From positions 1-35,877 of the forward strand of contig VGSJ01000026.1 of the NCBI GenBank assembly GCA_016875015.1: a DNA stretch of 35,877 nt, in the 5' to 3' direction. The notes under the pieces were generated by a model, which saw nothing but the letters and a program-made list of their open reading frames with translations, made no database searches and had not been told where the DNA came from. Shown here one piece after another: positions 24,164-30,945 of this stretch; position 1 is the first letter of the stretch, and every line of letters begins with the position of its first letter. The stretch comes from Deltaproteobacteria bacterium. GTDB taxonomy: Bacteria > Desulfobacterota > Desulfobaccia > Desulfobaccales > 0-14-0-80-60-11. Both the position numbers and the translations under genes were made by a program.

Positions 24164-24823
24164 ATGGCCGCAGGGCGCGTCGGCGCGTTGCTTCAAGAGC
24201 TTTACCAACGCTTGTGGGAGGCCTTCGGGCCCCAGAAATGGTGGCCCGGGGACACGCCCTTTGAAGTGGCCGTGGGGGCCATCCTGACCCAGAACACCAA
24301 CTGGGGGAACGTCTCCCGGGCCATCGCGGCGCTCAAAGACCAGGATCTGCTCGCCCCCCAGGCCTTGCACGACCTGCCGGAGACGGAGTTGGCCCGGCTC
24401 ATCCGGCCGGCGGGTTACTATAATGTAAAAGCCAGGCGGCTCAGGAATTTCCTGGATTTCCTGGCGAATCATTACGGGAATTCCATGGCGCAGCTGGCGG
24501 CCGCCGACCTGGCGAGCTTGCGGCCGGCGCTCCTGAGCATCAAGGGGATCGGCCCGGAGACCGCGGACAGTATTTTACTCTACGCCCTTTCTAAACCCAC
24601 CTTTGTCGTTGATGCCTATACTTTCCGCATTCTGAGTCGCCATGGCCTCATTGCCGAGGCCTGCCCCTATGAAGAGTTGCGTCAACTGTTCATGGAGCAT
24701 CTGCCGGCCGAGGTGCCCCTGTACCAGGAATATCACGCTCTACTGGTGCGGCTGGGCAAGGAGTGTTGCCGCCCCCGGCCCCGCTGCGCCACTTGCCTGG
24801 TGGACGGCTGGCCGGCGGCGTAA
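24164..24823 (+). CDS. Endonuclease III-like DNA glycosylase (HhH-GPD, COG2231/MagIII type)
   Basis: HhH-GPD proteins remove damaged bases in base excision repair. The 219-residue product has the helix-hairpin-helix LLSIKGIGPETADSILLYAL (124-142) and the catalytic aspartate Asp150 in FVVDAYTFRIL. The lysine that makes endonuclease III bifunctional is replaced by Glu132 (GIGPET). This is typical of the monofunctional branch containing the 3-methyladenine glycosylase MagIII. Cys201, Cys202, Cys208 and Cys211 near the C-terminus could hold a [4Fe-4S] cluster, although the last cysteine of the classical motif is absent. GGGAGG lies upstream of the ATG. The stop codon lies within a terminator hairpin. 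Confidence 0.85.
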   Translation: MAAGRVGALLQELYQRLWEAFGPQKWWPGDTPFEVAVGAILTQNTNWGNVSRAIAALKDQDLLAPQALHDLPETELARLIRPAGYYNVKARRLRNFLDFLANHYGNSMAQLAAADLASLRPALLSIKGIGPETADSILLYALSKPTFVVDAYTFRILSRHGLIAEACPYEELRQLFMEHLPAEVPLYQEYHALLVRLGKECCRPRPRCATCLVDGWPAA

Positions 24824-24839
24824 AATACGCCGGCTTTTT
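24811..24839 (+). terminator. Intrinsic terminator overlapping the glycosylase stop codon
   Basis: A 7-bp stem GCCGGCG/CGCCGGC (24811-24817/24828-24834) with a 10-base loop is followed by five T. The TAA stop of the glycosylase gene lies in the loop, so terminating ribosomes would cover the hairpin. Confidence 0.75.
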
Positions 24840-24879
24840 GGTACGGGAGTTGCATCAAGAATTGCCGAGGAAGAAAAAT

Positions 24880-25098
24880 ATGGCCTATGTCGGCAAAGAT
24901 GAACATGCTCCTGTCTGGCTGCCCGAATCTCTCCCGGAAGAGATCCTGGCTGAGAGTTTTGTCGAGCTTTTAAACACCGGGGCGGATGTCGAAGCAGCCT
25001 CTGAGCCGGGAGAGTCCAACTTCGGCTTTATCGTGCGAGACTGGTTCGGGCCTTATCTGTTGAGCCCGCCTACCCATTTCCTCCGGGGCCGCTGTTAA
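24880..25098 (+). CDS. Small hypothetical protein, 72 aa
   Basis: This is not recognised. The product begins MAYVGKDEHAPVWLPESLPEEILAESFVELL and ends LLSPPTHFLRGRC; it is acidic with no signal peptide or membrane segment. GAGG lies eight bases upstream of the ATG at 24880. The frame continues open upstream into the preceding gene, but that part has no sensible start. Support for it being real comes from its position between terminators: one closes the previous gene and two follow its own stop, making a self-contained unit. A single terminal cysteine is present. Confidence 0.5.
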   Translation: MAYVGKDEHAPVWLPESLPEEILAESFVELLNTGADVEAASEPGESNFGFIVRDWFGPYLLSPPTHFLRGRC

Positions 25099-25112
25099 CC
25101 CGGAGGGTTTTT
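25097..25112 (+). terminator. Short intrinsic terminator after the 72-aa gene
   Basis: AACCC-GGA-GGGTT followed by three more T, starting inside the TAA stop codon. The stem is only five base pairs, and a stronger terminator follows at 25130. Confidence 0.5.
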
Positions 25113-25129
25113 AAGATAGACAATGAGAG

Positions 25130-25163
25130 AGGTTCCCGGCCCTAAGGGTCGGAAACCTTTTTT
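25130..25163 (+). terminator. Strong intrinsic terminator
   Basis: A long hairpin (GGTT, CCG and CCC paired with GGG, CGG and AACC, with one mismatch and one wobble) runs directly into six T. It isolates the 72-aa gene from the gene at 25299. Confidence 0.8.
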
Positions 25164-25252
25164 ATCTATCTCATTTTTCGCTCCCGCCGCACAATTTTTC
25201 CCCCCTTCCTCTCCGATGATGGTAATATCAATGCACGCCGCGTCGTCTGTCC

Positions 25253-25281
25253 TTGACATTCATAAATTTGAACCTTTTACC
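25253..25281 (+). promoter_or_regulatory. Possible promoter of the 207-aa gene
   Basis: A perfect TTGACA (25253-25258) has TTTACC 17 bases downstream, a weak -10. The predicted start of transcription would leave a leader of only about ten bases before the ATG at 25299, which also lacks a clear ribosome-binding site. Confidence 0.3.
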
Positions 25282-25298
25282 GGGATACGTTCAAAGAC

Positions 25299-25922
25299 AT
25301 GGACATAATCGCCCTGGAACACCACCCTGCGGCAGCCTTGATCGGCTGTTTGAGAAGGGTGCCCTTGCTGGAAAGGACAGATGTCCTGGTTTATGCGCAG
25401 GCGTTGATCAGCCTGGAGCAGATTCACACCAATTGCCTTAACCCCCCGCAGAACTATATCTGGCTGCAGGAATTGCGCAAAACCCAGGAATTGCGCTGGA
25501 GTCTGGCGGCCTGGGGGGTGGACCTGTTCCGGCTCGACGGCTATGTCACCTATACGGTGCGGCTGGCCGGCGGGGAGGAAGTAGTCTACGATCTTTACCC
25601 GCCCATCGTGGAGGAATCCTTCGAGGCCGACGGCACGCTGGCCCTGATCATCAACGACGGCATGCACCGTCTCTATCTGGCCCGGATGGAGTGGGTGGTG
25701 CCGCAGGTGACCTATGTGCGCGGCATTCCCAAGGAATATCCGTATTACGCCTTTCCCCGGCTGGGTGGCTGGGAGGGTCTGGATCTTTTGGCCGATAATC
25801 CCGATCCCCAGCGCTATCTGAAGAAGTGCCACCGAACCCGGGATAATAAGAAACTGTATCGTGACTTTCAGGCGGTGTTTCAGAACGTCGGGCGCTCCCG
25901 GAGCCGCCTCTTGAAGAAATAA
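25299..25922 (+). CDS. Hypothetical protein with ParB/sulfiredoxin-like DGxHR motif
   Basis: This 207-residue protein is not firmly recognised. The centre reads YDLYPPIVEESFEADGTLALIINDGMHRLYLARM (99-130), with Asp120, Gly121, His123 and Arg124 matching the DG.HR motif of the ParB/sulfiredoxin nucleotide-binding fold. A C-terminal part follows (PKEYPYYAFPRLGGWEGLDLL, then KKLYRDFQAVF). In ParB-like domains this motif binds nucleotide and supports CTPase, nuclease or kinase activity. No DNA-binding domain is visible. It follows a strong terminator and precedes the SPFH gene by 112 bases, so it is probably a single-gene unit. Confidence 0.7.
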   Translation: MDIIALEHHPAAALIGCLRRVPLLERTDVLVYAQALISLEQIHTNCLNPPQNYIWLQELRKTQELRWSLAAWGVDLFRLDGYVTYTVRLAGGEEVVYDLYPPIVEESFEADGTLALIINDGMHRLYLARMEWVVPQVTYVRGIPKEYPYYAFPRLGGWEGLDLLADNPDPQRYLKKCHRTRDNKKLYRDFQAVFQNVGRSRSRLLKK

Positions 25923-26034
25923 GGGAAAAAGGCGAAAAGGGGGGGATTTCCCTCCATGCCGCGATTCAGCCATCCCATAAACTGGTTAACCAGCTATCCT
26001 AAGAGCATATCAGGAATAATTAGCGGAGGAATTC

Positions 26035-26736
26035 ATGAGCCTGGTCTTATTGGGAATATTAATTGCCCTGGGTCTCGTGGTCCTGGGGAAGAACGTGCCG
26101 CAATTCCAGAAGTTCCCTCAAATCCGCTTTGTCCTGGCCGTCCTGGTCCTGGCGGTGACGGTGGCGGTGTCCACCGCCAAGGTGGTGCCCCCGGGAAACG
26201 TCGGGGTCCTGATCCTTTTAGGGAAGGTGTACGGCTCCATCCCCGAAGGGGTGCACCTGGTCAACCCCCTGGCCAACATGGTACTCATGAGCGTCCGTAC
26301 CAAGGAGGTTTTCGAGCACGCCGAGGCGCCTTCCAAGGAAGGGCTGAACGTGGCCCTGGAGGTCTCTTGCCTCTATCACCTGAAAGCGTCCGAGGCGGCC
26401 AACGTTTACCGGCAGGTGGGGCCCAACTATGAGGAGGTGGTGGTGGAAGCCATCAACGCCAAGCTGGCCGCGGACCAGCAGGCCCAACAGATGCGCTTCG
26501 TCCTGGACAAAGAACGCCAGGAGGCGGAGCGCAAACGTATCGAAGCCCAGGGCATCCAGGACTTCCAGAGGATCTTCTCCCAGGGGCTGTCCGAGCAACT
26601 GTTGCGCTGGAAGGGGATCGAAACCACCCGGGCCCTGGCCGAATCCCAAAACAGCAAGACCATCATCATCGGGGGGCGGGACGGTCTGCCCTTGATCCTG
26701 AATACCGGACCGGATGGAGGTTCCCCGGGAAAATGA
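26035..26736 (+). CDS. SPFH/prohibitin-like membrane protein with apparent internal in-frame deletion
   Basis: SPFH (band 7) proteins form membrane-anchored oligomers that organise proteases and membrane domains. The 233-residue product has two N-terminal hydrophobic segments (about 1-19 and 30-48), the start of the SPFH domain (VPPGNVGVLILLGKVYGSIPEGVHLVNPLA) and the C-terminal helix AKLAADQQAQQMRFVLDKERQEAERKRIEAQGI. Prohibitin homologues carry roughly 65-75 residues between motifs matching NYEEVVVE (131-138) and AINAKLAADQQAQ (139 on); here they are directly joined. The frame is intact. GGAGGAATTC precedes the ATG, and the stop overlaps the thioredoxin gene start (ATGA). Confidence 0.85.
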   Translation: MSLVLLGILIALGLVVLGKNVPQFQKFPQIRFVLAVLVLAVTVAVSTAKVVPPGNVGVLILLGKVYGSIPEGVHLVNPLANMVLMSVRTKEVFEHAEAPSKEGLNVALEVSCLYHLKASEAANVYRQVGPNYEEVVVEAINAKLAADQQAQQMRFVLDKERQEAERKRIEAQGIQDFQRIFSQGLSEQLLRWKGIETTRALAESQNSKTIIIGGRDGLPLILNTGPDGGSPGK

Positions 26737-27221
26737 TTGACAACCATCAGTTAAGGCTCTATGTAAAGGCTATGAGTCGCGCCCTCAAATCCTTACCGCG
26801 GTCGCTGGTTCTGGCGGCCCTTCTGTCGATGGCATTGGTCTCATCCGAGGCCTGGGCCGGGGCGGTCGCCGATGCCAGCCCCGGCAACCCCGGCCAGACC
26901 CTGGAGGTCAGATCCCTTTTAGTCAAGGGCAAAACCACCCTGATCGATTTCTACAGTCCCTATTGCCCCCCGTGCGTTCAACTGGCCCCACTCCTGGCCC
27001 AACTGGCGAAAAAGCGCCCGGACCTGGCCATAAAGAAAGCCAACATCAACCGGCCGGGAGTCAACGGGATTGACTGGCGCTCGCCCCTGGCCCAGCAGTA
27101 TCAGATCCGGCAGGTGCCGTATTTCATGATTTTCAATCCCCAGGGGCAACTCGTGGCCCAGGGCCGCGATGCCGTGGAGACGGTGGGACGCTGGCTCCGG
27201 GAAGCCGGGTTGATGAAGTAA
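26733..27221 (+). CDS. Periplasmic thioredoxin-like protein (CPPC active site)
   Basis: Thioredoxin-fold proteins exchange thiols and disulfides. The active site is CPPC (Cys78, Cys81) in TTLIDFYSPYCPPCVQLAPLLAQL, and the cis-proline region is IRQVPYFMIFNPQGQLV. A signal peptide is evident (RSLVLAALLSMALVSSEAWA), so the protein acts in the periplasm, possibly membrane-anchored. The ATG at 26733 overlaps the SPFH stop. An internal ATG at 26772 would give a more standard signal peptide and is a real alternative start. The dithiol motif CPPC is unusual compared with CGPC. Coupling to an SPFH gene suggests envelope protein quality control, which is inference. Confidence 0.85.
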   Translation: MIDNHQLRLYVKAMSRALKSLPRSLVLAALLSMALVSSEAWAGAVADASPGNPGQTLEVRSLLVKGKTTLIDFYSPYCPPCVQLAPLLAQLAKKRPDLAIKKANINRPGVNGIDWRSPLAQQYQIRQVPYFMIFNPQGQLVAQGRDAVETVGRWLREAGLMK

Positions 27222-27258
27222 GACCGGTGCGTCCTACGCGCCATTAGCTTATGGCCGC

Positions 27259-27286
27259 GGCGGGCACGGAGGTCCGCCCCACCGGG
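27259..27286. repeat. Dispersed GC-rich repeat, copy 1
   Basis: A 28-base segment beginning GGCGGGCACGGAGG and ending CCCACCGGG recurs with one mismatch at 27945-27972. It lies in the short spacer between the thioredoxin and lipoprotein genes. Confidence 0.7.
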
Positions 27287-27357
27287 TCCAACCCAACTTT
27301 TCATGGGTTATGGGCGGGCCAAAGACACATGAGCAACGGGTTAAGGAGGAAAAGGGC

Positions 27358-27774
27358 ATGAAATGGTCAGGCTGGCGCCGCTTGGCGGCGATAGTGCTCT
27401 TGCTGAGCGGTTTCCTGGGCTGCGCGCTGCCCTCTTCGTCTCAGACTCCCCCGTTGACCGCGGCGGCGGCCCGGCACACCCTGGATAGCTGGAACCCCGG
27501 CTTTTGCAAGGTGGTGGACTTCTATGGATTTTATATATCCGGCGAGAACCCCGCCAACCAGGAAGCCTACGTGCTCATCGCCAACCCCGGCGATAAGGCG
27601 CAGAAACCCGTGGTTTATGCGGCCCGGTTCCAGCTCCTCACCCCCCCGGAGGGCCAGCCGCGCTGGTTTCTCACCAGCCTGGTGACGCACAGCTCGGGGC
27701 TGAGCAAGAGACAGGGCTGGGATAACCTGATCATTCAGGTGAAAGCCCCGCCGCCGGCGGGTGCGGCCAAATAA
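27358..27774 (+). CDS. Putative lipoprotein of unknown function
   Basis: The 138-residue product starts at ATG 27358, chosen because AAGGAGGAAAAGG lies just upstream; the frame is open further upstream. A lipoprotein signal is clear: basic n-region (MKWSGWRRLAA), hydrophobic core, and lipobox FLGC with the modified Cys22. The mature part (WNPGFCKVVDFYGFYISGENPANQEAYVLIANPG, then VYAARFQLLTPPEGQPRWFLTSLV) looks like a small beta-rich domain; I do not recognise the family. It follows the SPFH/thioredoxin pair by 136 bases, separated by a dispersed repeat. Confidence 0.75.
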   Translation: MKWSGWRRLAAIVLLLSGFLGCALPSSSQTPPLTAAAARHTLDSWNPGFCKVVDFYGFYISGENPANQEAYVLIANPGDKAQKPVVYAARFQLLTPPEGQPRWFLTSLVTHSSGLSKRQGWDNLIIQVKAPPPAGAAK

Positions 27775-27912
27775 TCCGGGAATATCGCCGCGATCTGAAA
27801 AAATAGGGGTACGGCGGCGCCGTGCCCCTACAGTTTTTTAGCGTCCTCTCCAGGTCATACCAACGATCATTTCCTCACGGACACAACGAAGCATGAAAAA
27901 ATGGCTGGTGTT

Positions 27913-27972
27913 GGTGGGGCGGCCGTCCCTGGCCGCCTCTGGCTGGCGGGCACGGAGGCCCGCCCCACCGGG
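27913..27972. repeat. Inverted repeat including dispersed GC-rich repeat copy 2
   Basis: The left arm (27913-27937, starting GGTGGGGCGG) pairs imperfectly with 27945-27969 (GGCGGGCACGG to CCCCACC). The right arm is the second copy of the 28-base repeat at 27259-27286. A palindrome of the AGGGGTACGGCGG type also lies near 27805-27830. The gap 27775-28102 contains only such repeats. Confidence 0.65.
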
Positions 27973-28020
27973 ATATTTTCATAAAAAACTGCGGTCATAC
28001 AGGTAATTTATCTTCTGTGG

Positions 28021-28072
28021 GGGCGGACCCGCGTGTCCGCCCGGGGGCGAGGGCGCACACGCGGGTGCGCCC
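28021..28072. repeat. GC-rich inverted repeat with 22-base arms
   Basis: The arms at 28021-28042 (starting GGGCGGACCCGCG) and 28051-28072 (starting GGGCGCACACGCG) are reverse complements with few mismatches, and each arm is itself palindromic. It lies 60 bases after the inverted repeat at 27913-27972. Confidence 0.65.
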
Positions 28073-28102
28073 CTACTCATGAGCTGTCGGCTCACTCCAA
28101 CA

Positions 28103-28180
28103 CTATGAAAAGGAGGGATGATGAGGCTGGCGGGCCACCCTGTCGTCGATGTTTACCCAGAGGTCGCGGATCTCAAGCAT
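28103..28180 (-). pseudogene. Possible 5' remnant of a sufC-like ABC ATPase gene
   Basis: On the minus strand an ATG at 28180, with GAGG five bases upstream, encodes MLEIRDLWVNIDDRV and then diverges to ARQPHHPSFS before a stop (25 codons). The first 15 residues are very like the N-terminus of SufC and related ABC-type ATPases, which normally continue to a Walker A motif. None is present here. A palindromic repeat region begins about 30 bases past the stop, so an insertion, deletion or assembly join could have cut the gene. The similarity is short, so this is tentative. Confidence 0.35.
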
Positions 28181-28195
28181 AAGAACCTCGGACGT

Positions 28196-28228
28196 AACAA
28201 GAAAGCCCCCAAAGCGGACTTTGGGGGC
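28196..28228 (-). terminator. Intrinsic terminator of the 110-aa secreted protein gene
   Basis: On the minus strand the perfect 10-bp stem GCCCCCAAAG/CTTTGGGGGC with a 4-base loop is followed by TTTCTTGTT. It lies 34 bases after the stop of the gene at 28262. Confidence 0.85.
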
Positions 28229-28261
28229 CATCGGCAAACTGAGCTAAGTTGACGAATAGAC

Positions 28262-28594
28262 TTACGGAGCTTCCTTGGTCAGGGACGGCATCGGCGCTAT
28301 CACCGGAGCCTCCTTGGCATATTTCATTCCAAAGGCCCTGGTCTCGAAGGCTTTGGGATTGAAAGCCTTGGTCAGCTCTATTTCTTCCGGGGACAAGATG
28401 CGCACCATGCCATAGGGATCGACTACGGCAAACCGTTCACCTTTAGCCAGGCACGAAGCCACCGTGTCTTCACCCTTCAGCTCTTTCTTGGAGACGCACA
28501 GCAACTTTGCGCTCCCTTGAGCCGTGGCGACGGACGAGACAAAAAACACGGCTACCAGCACCATCAGCAACCCAACCACCACTTTAGACCGCAT
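28262..28594 (-). CDS. Small secreted protein of unknown function
   Basis: The 110-residue product has a signal peptide (MRSKVVVGLLMVLVAVFFVSSVATA, cleavage about residue 25). The mature domain of about 85 residues contains two cysteines (33 and 48), which could form a disulfide, and the segment GERFAVVDPYGMVRILSPEEI. I do not recognise the family. AAGGAGGAAGG precedes the ATG. It has its own promoter (TTGACA/TATTAT upstream) and its own terminator, so it is a monocistronic unit and probably well expressed. Confidence 0.8.
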   Translation of the reverse strand: MRSKVVVGLLMVLVAVFFVSSVATAQGSAKLLCVSKKELKGEDTVASCLAKGERFAVVDPYGMVRILSPEEIELTKAFNPKAFETRAFGMKYAKEAPVIAPMPSLTKEAP

Positions 28595-28685
28595 ACACCT
28601 TCCTCCTTTGCTCTAGGGTTGACACCAGGCTTCTCCCCCCCCAGTGGAGTAAATGAGAAAAAGCCACCAAACTCCTTTCCAGGCC

Positions 28686-28715
28686 ATAATATATGCGCAC
28701 CAGGGAAAATGTCAA
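28686..28715 (-). promoter_or_regulatory. Promoter of the 110-aa secreted protein gene
   Basis: On the minus strand a perfect TTGACA (28710-28715) and TATTAT (28686-28691) are separated by 18 bases; TATATT with 16-base spacing overlaps it. The 5' leader would be about 85 bases. Confidence 0.6.
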
Positions 28716-29171
28716 TATAATTGATGGGCCCTGAAAAAAATTTCGGTGCGGTTCCCTTACCTCCGCCAGGGGGATCAGCCGCCAGCCACGTTAAAGGCCG
28801 ACCCTAAGTAGTTTCTTTTATTATAGCATAACCTCTATAGAAAACAATCAAAGGATTAAAGCAGGGGAACGGGGTTTTTTGCCGCGATCCCCGAGCGCGG
28901 GTTTGGCGCGTCCCGGGCCTGGGAGTCCGGGGGAGAGGCGCCGCGGTCAGGGGGCGGAAGCGCGGCCTGCTCTGATGGCCCTGCCTCGGCGCTTAAATCA
29001 GGCTGATCCCCGGCCCTCAGTTCTCCCCCCGAGGATAGTGCTTCGGATGACGCGGCCCGGTTGCACTGTATGAAAATGATACACTGAAAAAATATCCACC
29101 CTGGGTTGTATAAATATGCAGCGCGGACCTATTTTTTTTTGGACAAGTGCGGAAATTTCGAATAAAGTGTT
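28716..29171. other. Long gene-free stretch upstream of the hmc operon
   Basis: No convincing gene is seen on either strand. An AT-rich patch (28810-28860) is followed by a strongly GC-rich block (about 28880-29060), then AT-rich sequence with a run of ten T (29131-29140). The open frames in the GC-rich block have poor composition and no ribosome-binding site. The stretch may hold hmc promoter elements; TTGGAC with ATAAAG 17 bases downstream (29139-29167) is a weak candidate. Confidence 0.5.
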
Positions 29172-29189
29172 TTGTGACTAATTTCACAG
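29172..29189 (+). promoter_or_regulatory. CRP/FNR-family or Rex-like operator upstream of hmcA
   Basis: TTGTGA-ctaatt-TCACAG contains a perfect TGTGA-N6-TCACA palindrome (29173-29177 and 29184-29188), the CRP-type site also used by HcpR regulators of sulfate reducers. It also matches the NADH-sensing Rex consensus (TTGTGAA-N4-TTCACAA) at 12 of 14 half-site positions. A TATCTT about 30 bases downstream would place the site near -43, as for class II activation. Which protein binds is inference. Confidence 0.6.
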
Positions 29190-29248
29190 GCCCACAACTC
29201 CGCTTGCGGGGTATCTTTCAGCTATTTTATTAGCTAAGGACTTGAGTT

Positions 29249-30913
29249 ATGGTGAAAGGAAGACCACTGCTTCGATGGGCTGGGATCTTGTTGGCGTGCG
29301 CCTCCATCTCATCCGTCTGCATCGAGGCCCGGGGTGAGGGGGAGGCGGCGAAGGCGCCCAAGTCGGGGCGGCCTGACCTGATCAAGATCAACACCTTGGC
29401 CGCGTTCGGAAAGCTTGAGTTGCCGCCGGTCACGTTCTTCCACGACAAGCATACCGAGGTGCTGCTCAAAGAGAAGAAGAACTGCGAGACCTGCCACGCC
29501 GTCAAGGACAGCAGGCTGAGTCTGGCCTATAAAGGCACGGAGACGGCGAAGCCGGCGCAGCTCAAAGACATCTATCATGCGAGCTGCATCGGCTGCCACA
29601 ACGAGACGGCCGCGGCGGGCAAGAAGACCGGCCCGCTGGACGGTTTCTGCCGCTCCTGCCACGATGCTGCGCCCCAGGCCGCGGTGAGGCTGGGCGCCGG
29701 GCTGGACAAGGTCCTGCACTTCCGGCACGTGGACGCGAAGAGCATCGTTGCGAACCCTGCGGGGAAGGACAACTGCGCCAGCTGCCACCATGATTACGAC
29801 AAAAAGGCCAAGAAAACCTTCTATGCCAAGGGCAAGGAGGATACTTGCCGCGCCTGCCACGGGGCCAAGCCGCAGAACGGCGTGTTGAGCCTGGGGCAGG
29901 CCTCGCACCAGCAGTGCGTGCTCTGCCATCTCGATCTCGCCAACAAGGGCGTGAAGCAGACCGGACCGCTCCTCTGCGCCGGCTGTCACAGCGCGTCAGG
30001 CCAGACCCTGGTTGCGAAGAAGAACCAGGCGGCGGTGGCCAAACTTCCGAACCAGGAGGTCCCGCGGCTCAGGCGCGGGCAGCCGGACGCGGCCCTGATC
30101 ACGTACAATCCCAAGGCCGAGAGCGGCAAGGACGTGAAGCCCCTGTTGATGAATCCCGTGGCCTTCGACCACAAGGCCCACGAGAAATACAACAATAGCT
30201 GCCGGGTTTGCCACCATGCGGGCATAGGGTCGTGCGATAAATGCCACACGCTTTCAGGGTCTAAGAAAGGCAAGTTCGTGACCTTCGAGCAAGCCATGCA
30301 CCTCCAGTCGAGCCAGCAGAGCTGCATCGGCTGCCATGCCGCCCGTCAGGCCGCCGCGAACTGCGCCGGCTGCCATAACCGCATGGACAAGTCGCGCCGG
30401 CCTGACGACGCCACGTGCCAGCAGTGCCACCGGCAGCTGCCCGAAGGCATCGGAGCGCGGCGGGCGGCCCTGTTTGCGGACCCGAAGCAGAAATCCGGCG
30501 TCGCCGAGGCCATGCTCAAGAACCGGAACATGAACCCGGGCACTTATGCAGTTGGCGATATCCCGGACAAAGTGGTGATTAAGACCTTGTCCGATAAGTA
30601 CGAACCGGTGGAGATGAATCATCGCGGCCATGTCCAGTCGCTCATGAAGGGCATGCAGGGCAATGCGCTCGCCGAGTACTTCCACCGCGATCCGGGCACG
30701 ATCTGTCAGGGCTGCCACCACCATAGCCCGCCAGCCAAGCAGCCGCCCGGCTGTATTAACTGCCACGGCAAGCAGTTCGCCGCGAAGGAGTCGAATCGTC
30801 CGGCGCTCCAGGCGGCGTTCCACGGGCAGTGCATGAGCTGCCACAAGGATATGGGGCTGGCGAAACCTGCCGCCACGGCGTGCAACGAGTGTCACCAGGA
30901 AAAGCAGCAGTAA
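29249..30913 (+). CDS. hmcA: High-molecular-weight 16-haem cytochrome c, HmcA-type
   Basis: HmcA is the periplasmic electron-collecting subunit of the Hmc complex and takes electrons from hydrogenases via type I cytochrome c3. The 554-residue product has an N-terminal signal peptide and exactly sixteen CXXCH haem-binding motifs, from CETCH near residue 79 to CNECH four residues before the end. The number and length match HmcA of Desulfovibrio. Many additional His residues (for example FFHDKH, FRHVD, FDHKAH and MNHRGH) supply distal ligands. TAAGGA lies eight bases before the ATG. It is the first gene of an operon with hmcB following after 32 bases. Confidence 0.95.
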   Translation: MVKGRPLLRWAGILLACASISSVCIEARGEGEAAKAPKSGRPDLIKINTLAAFGKLELPPVTFFHDKHTEVLLKEKKNCETCHAVKDSRLSLAYKGTETAKPAQLKDIYHASCIGCHNETAAAGKKTGPLDGFCRSCHDAAPQAAVRLGAGLDKVLHFRHVDAKSIVANPAGKDNCASCHHDYDKKAKKTFYAKGKEDTCRACHGAKPQNGVLSLGQASHQQCVLCHLDLANKGVKQTGPLLCAGCHSASGQTLVAKKNQAAVAKLPNQEVPRLRRGQPDAALITYNPKAESGKDVKPLLMNPVAFDHKAHEKYNNSCRVCHHAGIGSCDKCHTLSGSKKGKFVTFEQAMHLQSSQQSCIGCHAARQAAANCAGCHNRMDKSRRPDDATCQQCHRQLPEGIGARRAALFADPKQKSGVAEAMLKNRNMNPGTYAVGDIPDKVVIKTLSDKYEPVEMNHRGHVQSLMKGMQGNALAEYFHRDPGTICQGCHHHSPPAKQPPGCINCHGKQFAAKESNRPALQAAFHGQCMSCHKDMGLAKPAATACNECHQEKQQ

Positions 30914-30945
30914 CCGGCCTTGGGCTGTAGTAAGAGGAGTGTGAA

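Noticed and set aside
28119-28251. 44-codon plus-strand frame with AAGGAGG upstream (MMRLAGHPVVDVYPEV...)
   Set aside because: It runs antisense through the sufC-like remnant and through the terminator hairpin of the minus-strand gene, so it is more likely a shadow.
28879-29073. Open frame in the GC-rich block upstream of hmcA
   Set aside because: The product is Arg/Pro/Gly-rich with no motif, no ATG with a ribosome-binding site and no structural logic; it looks like a composition artefact.
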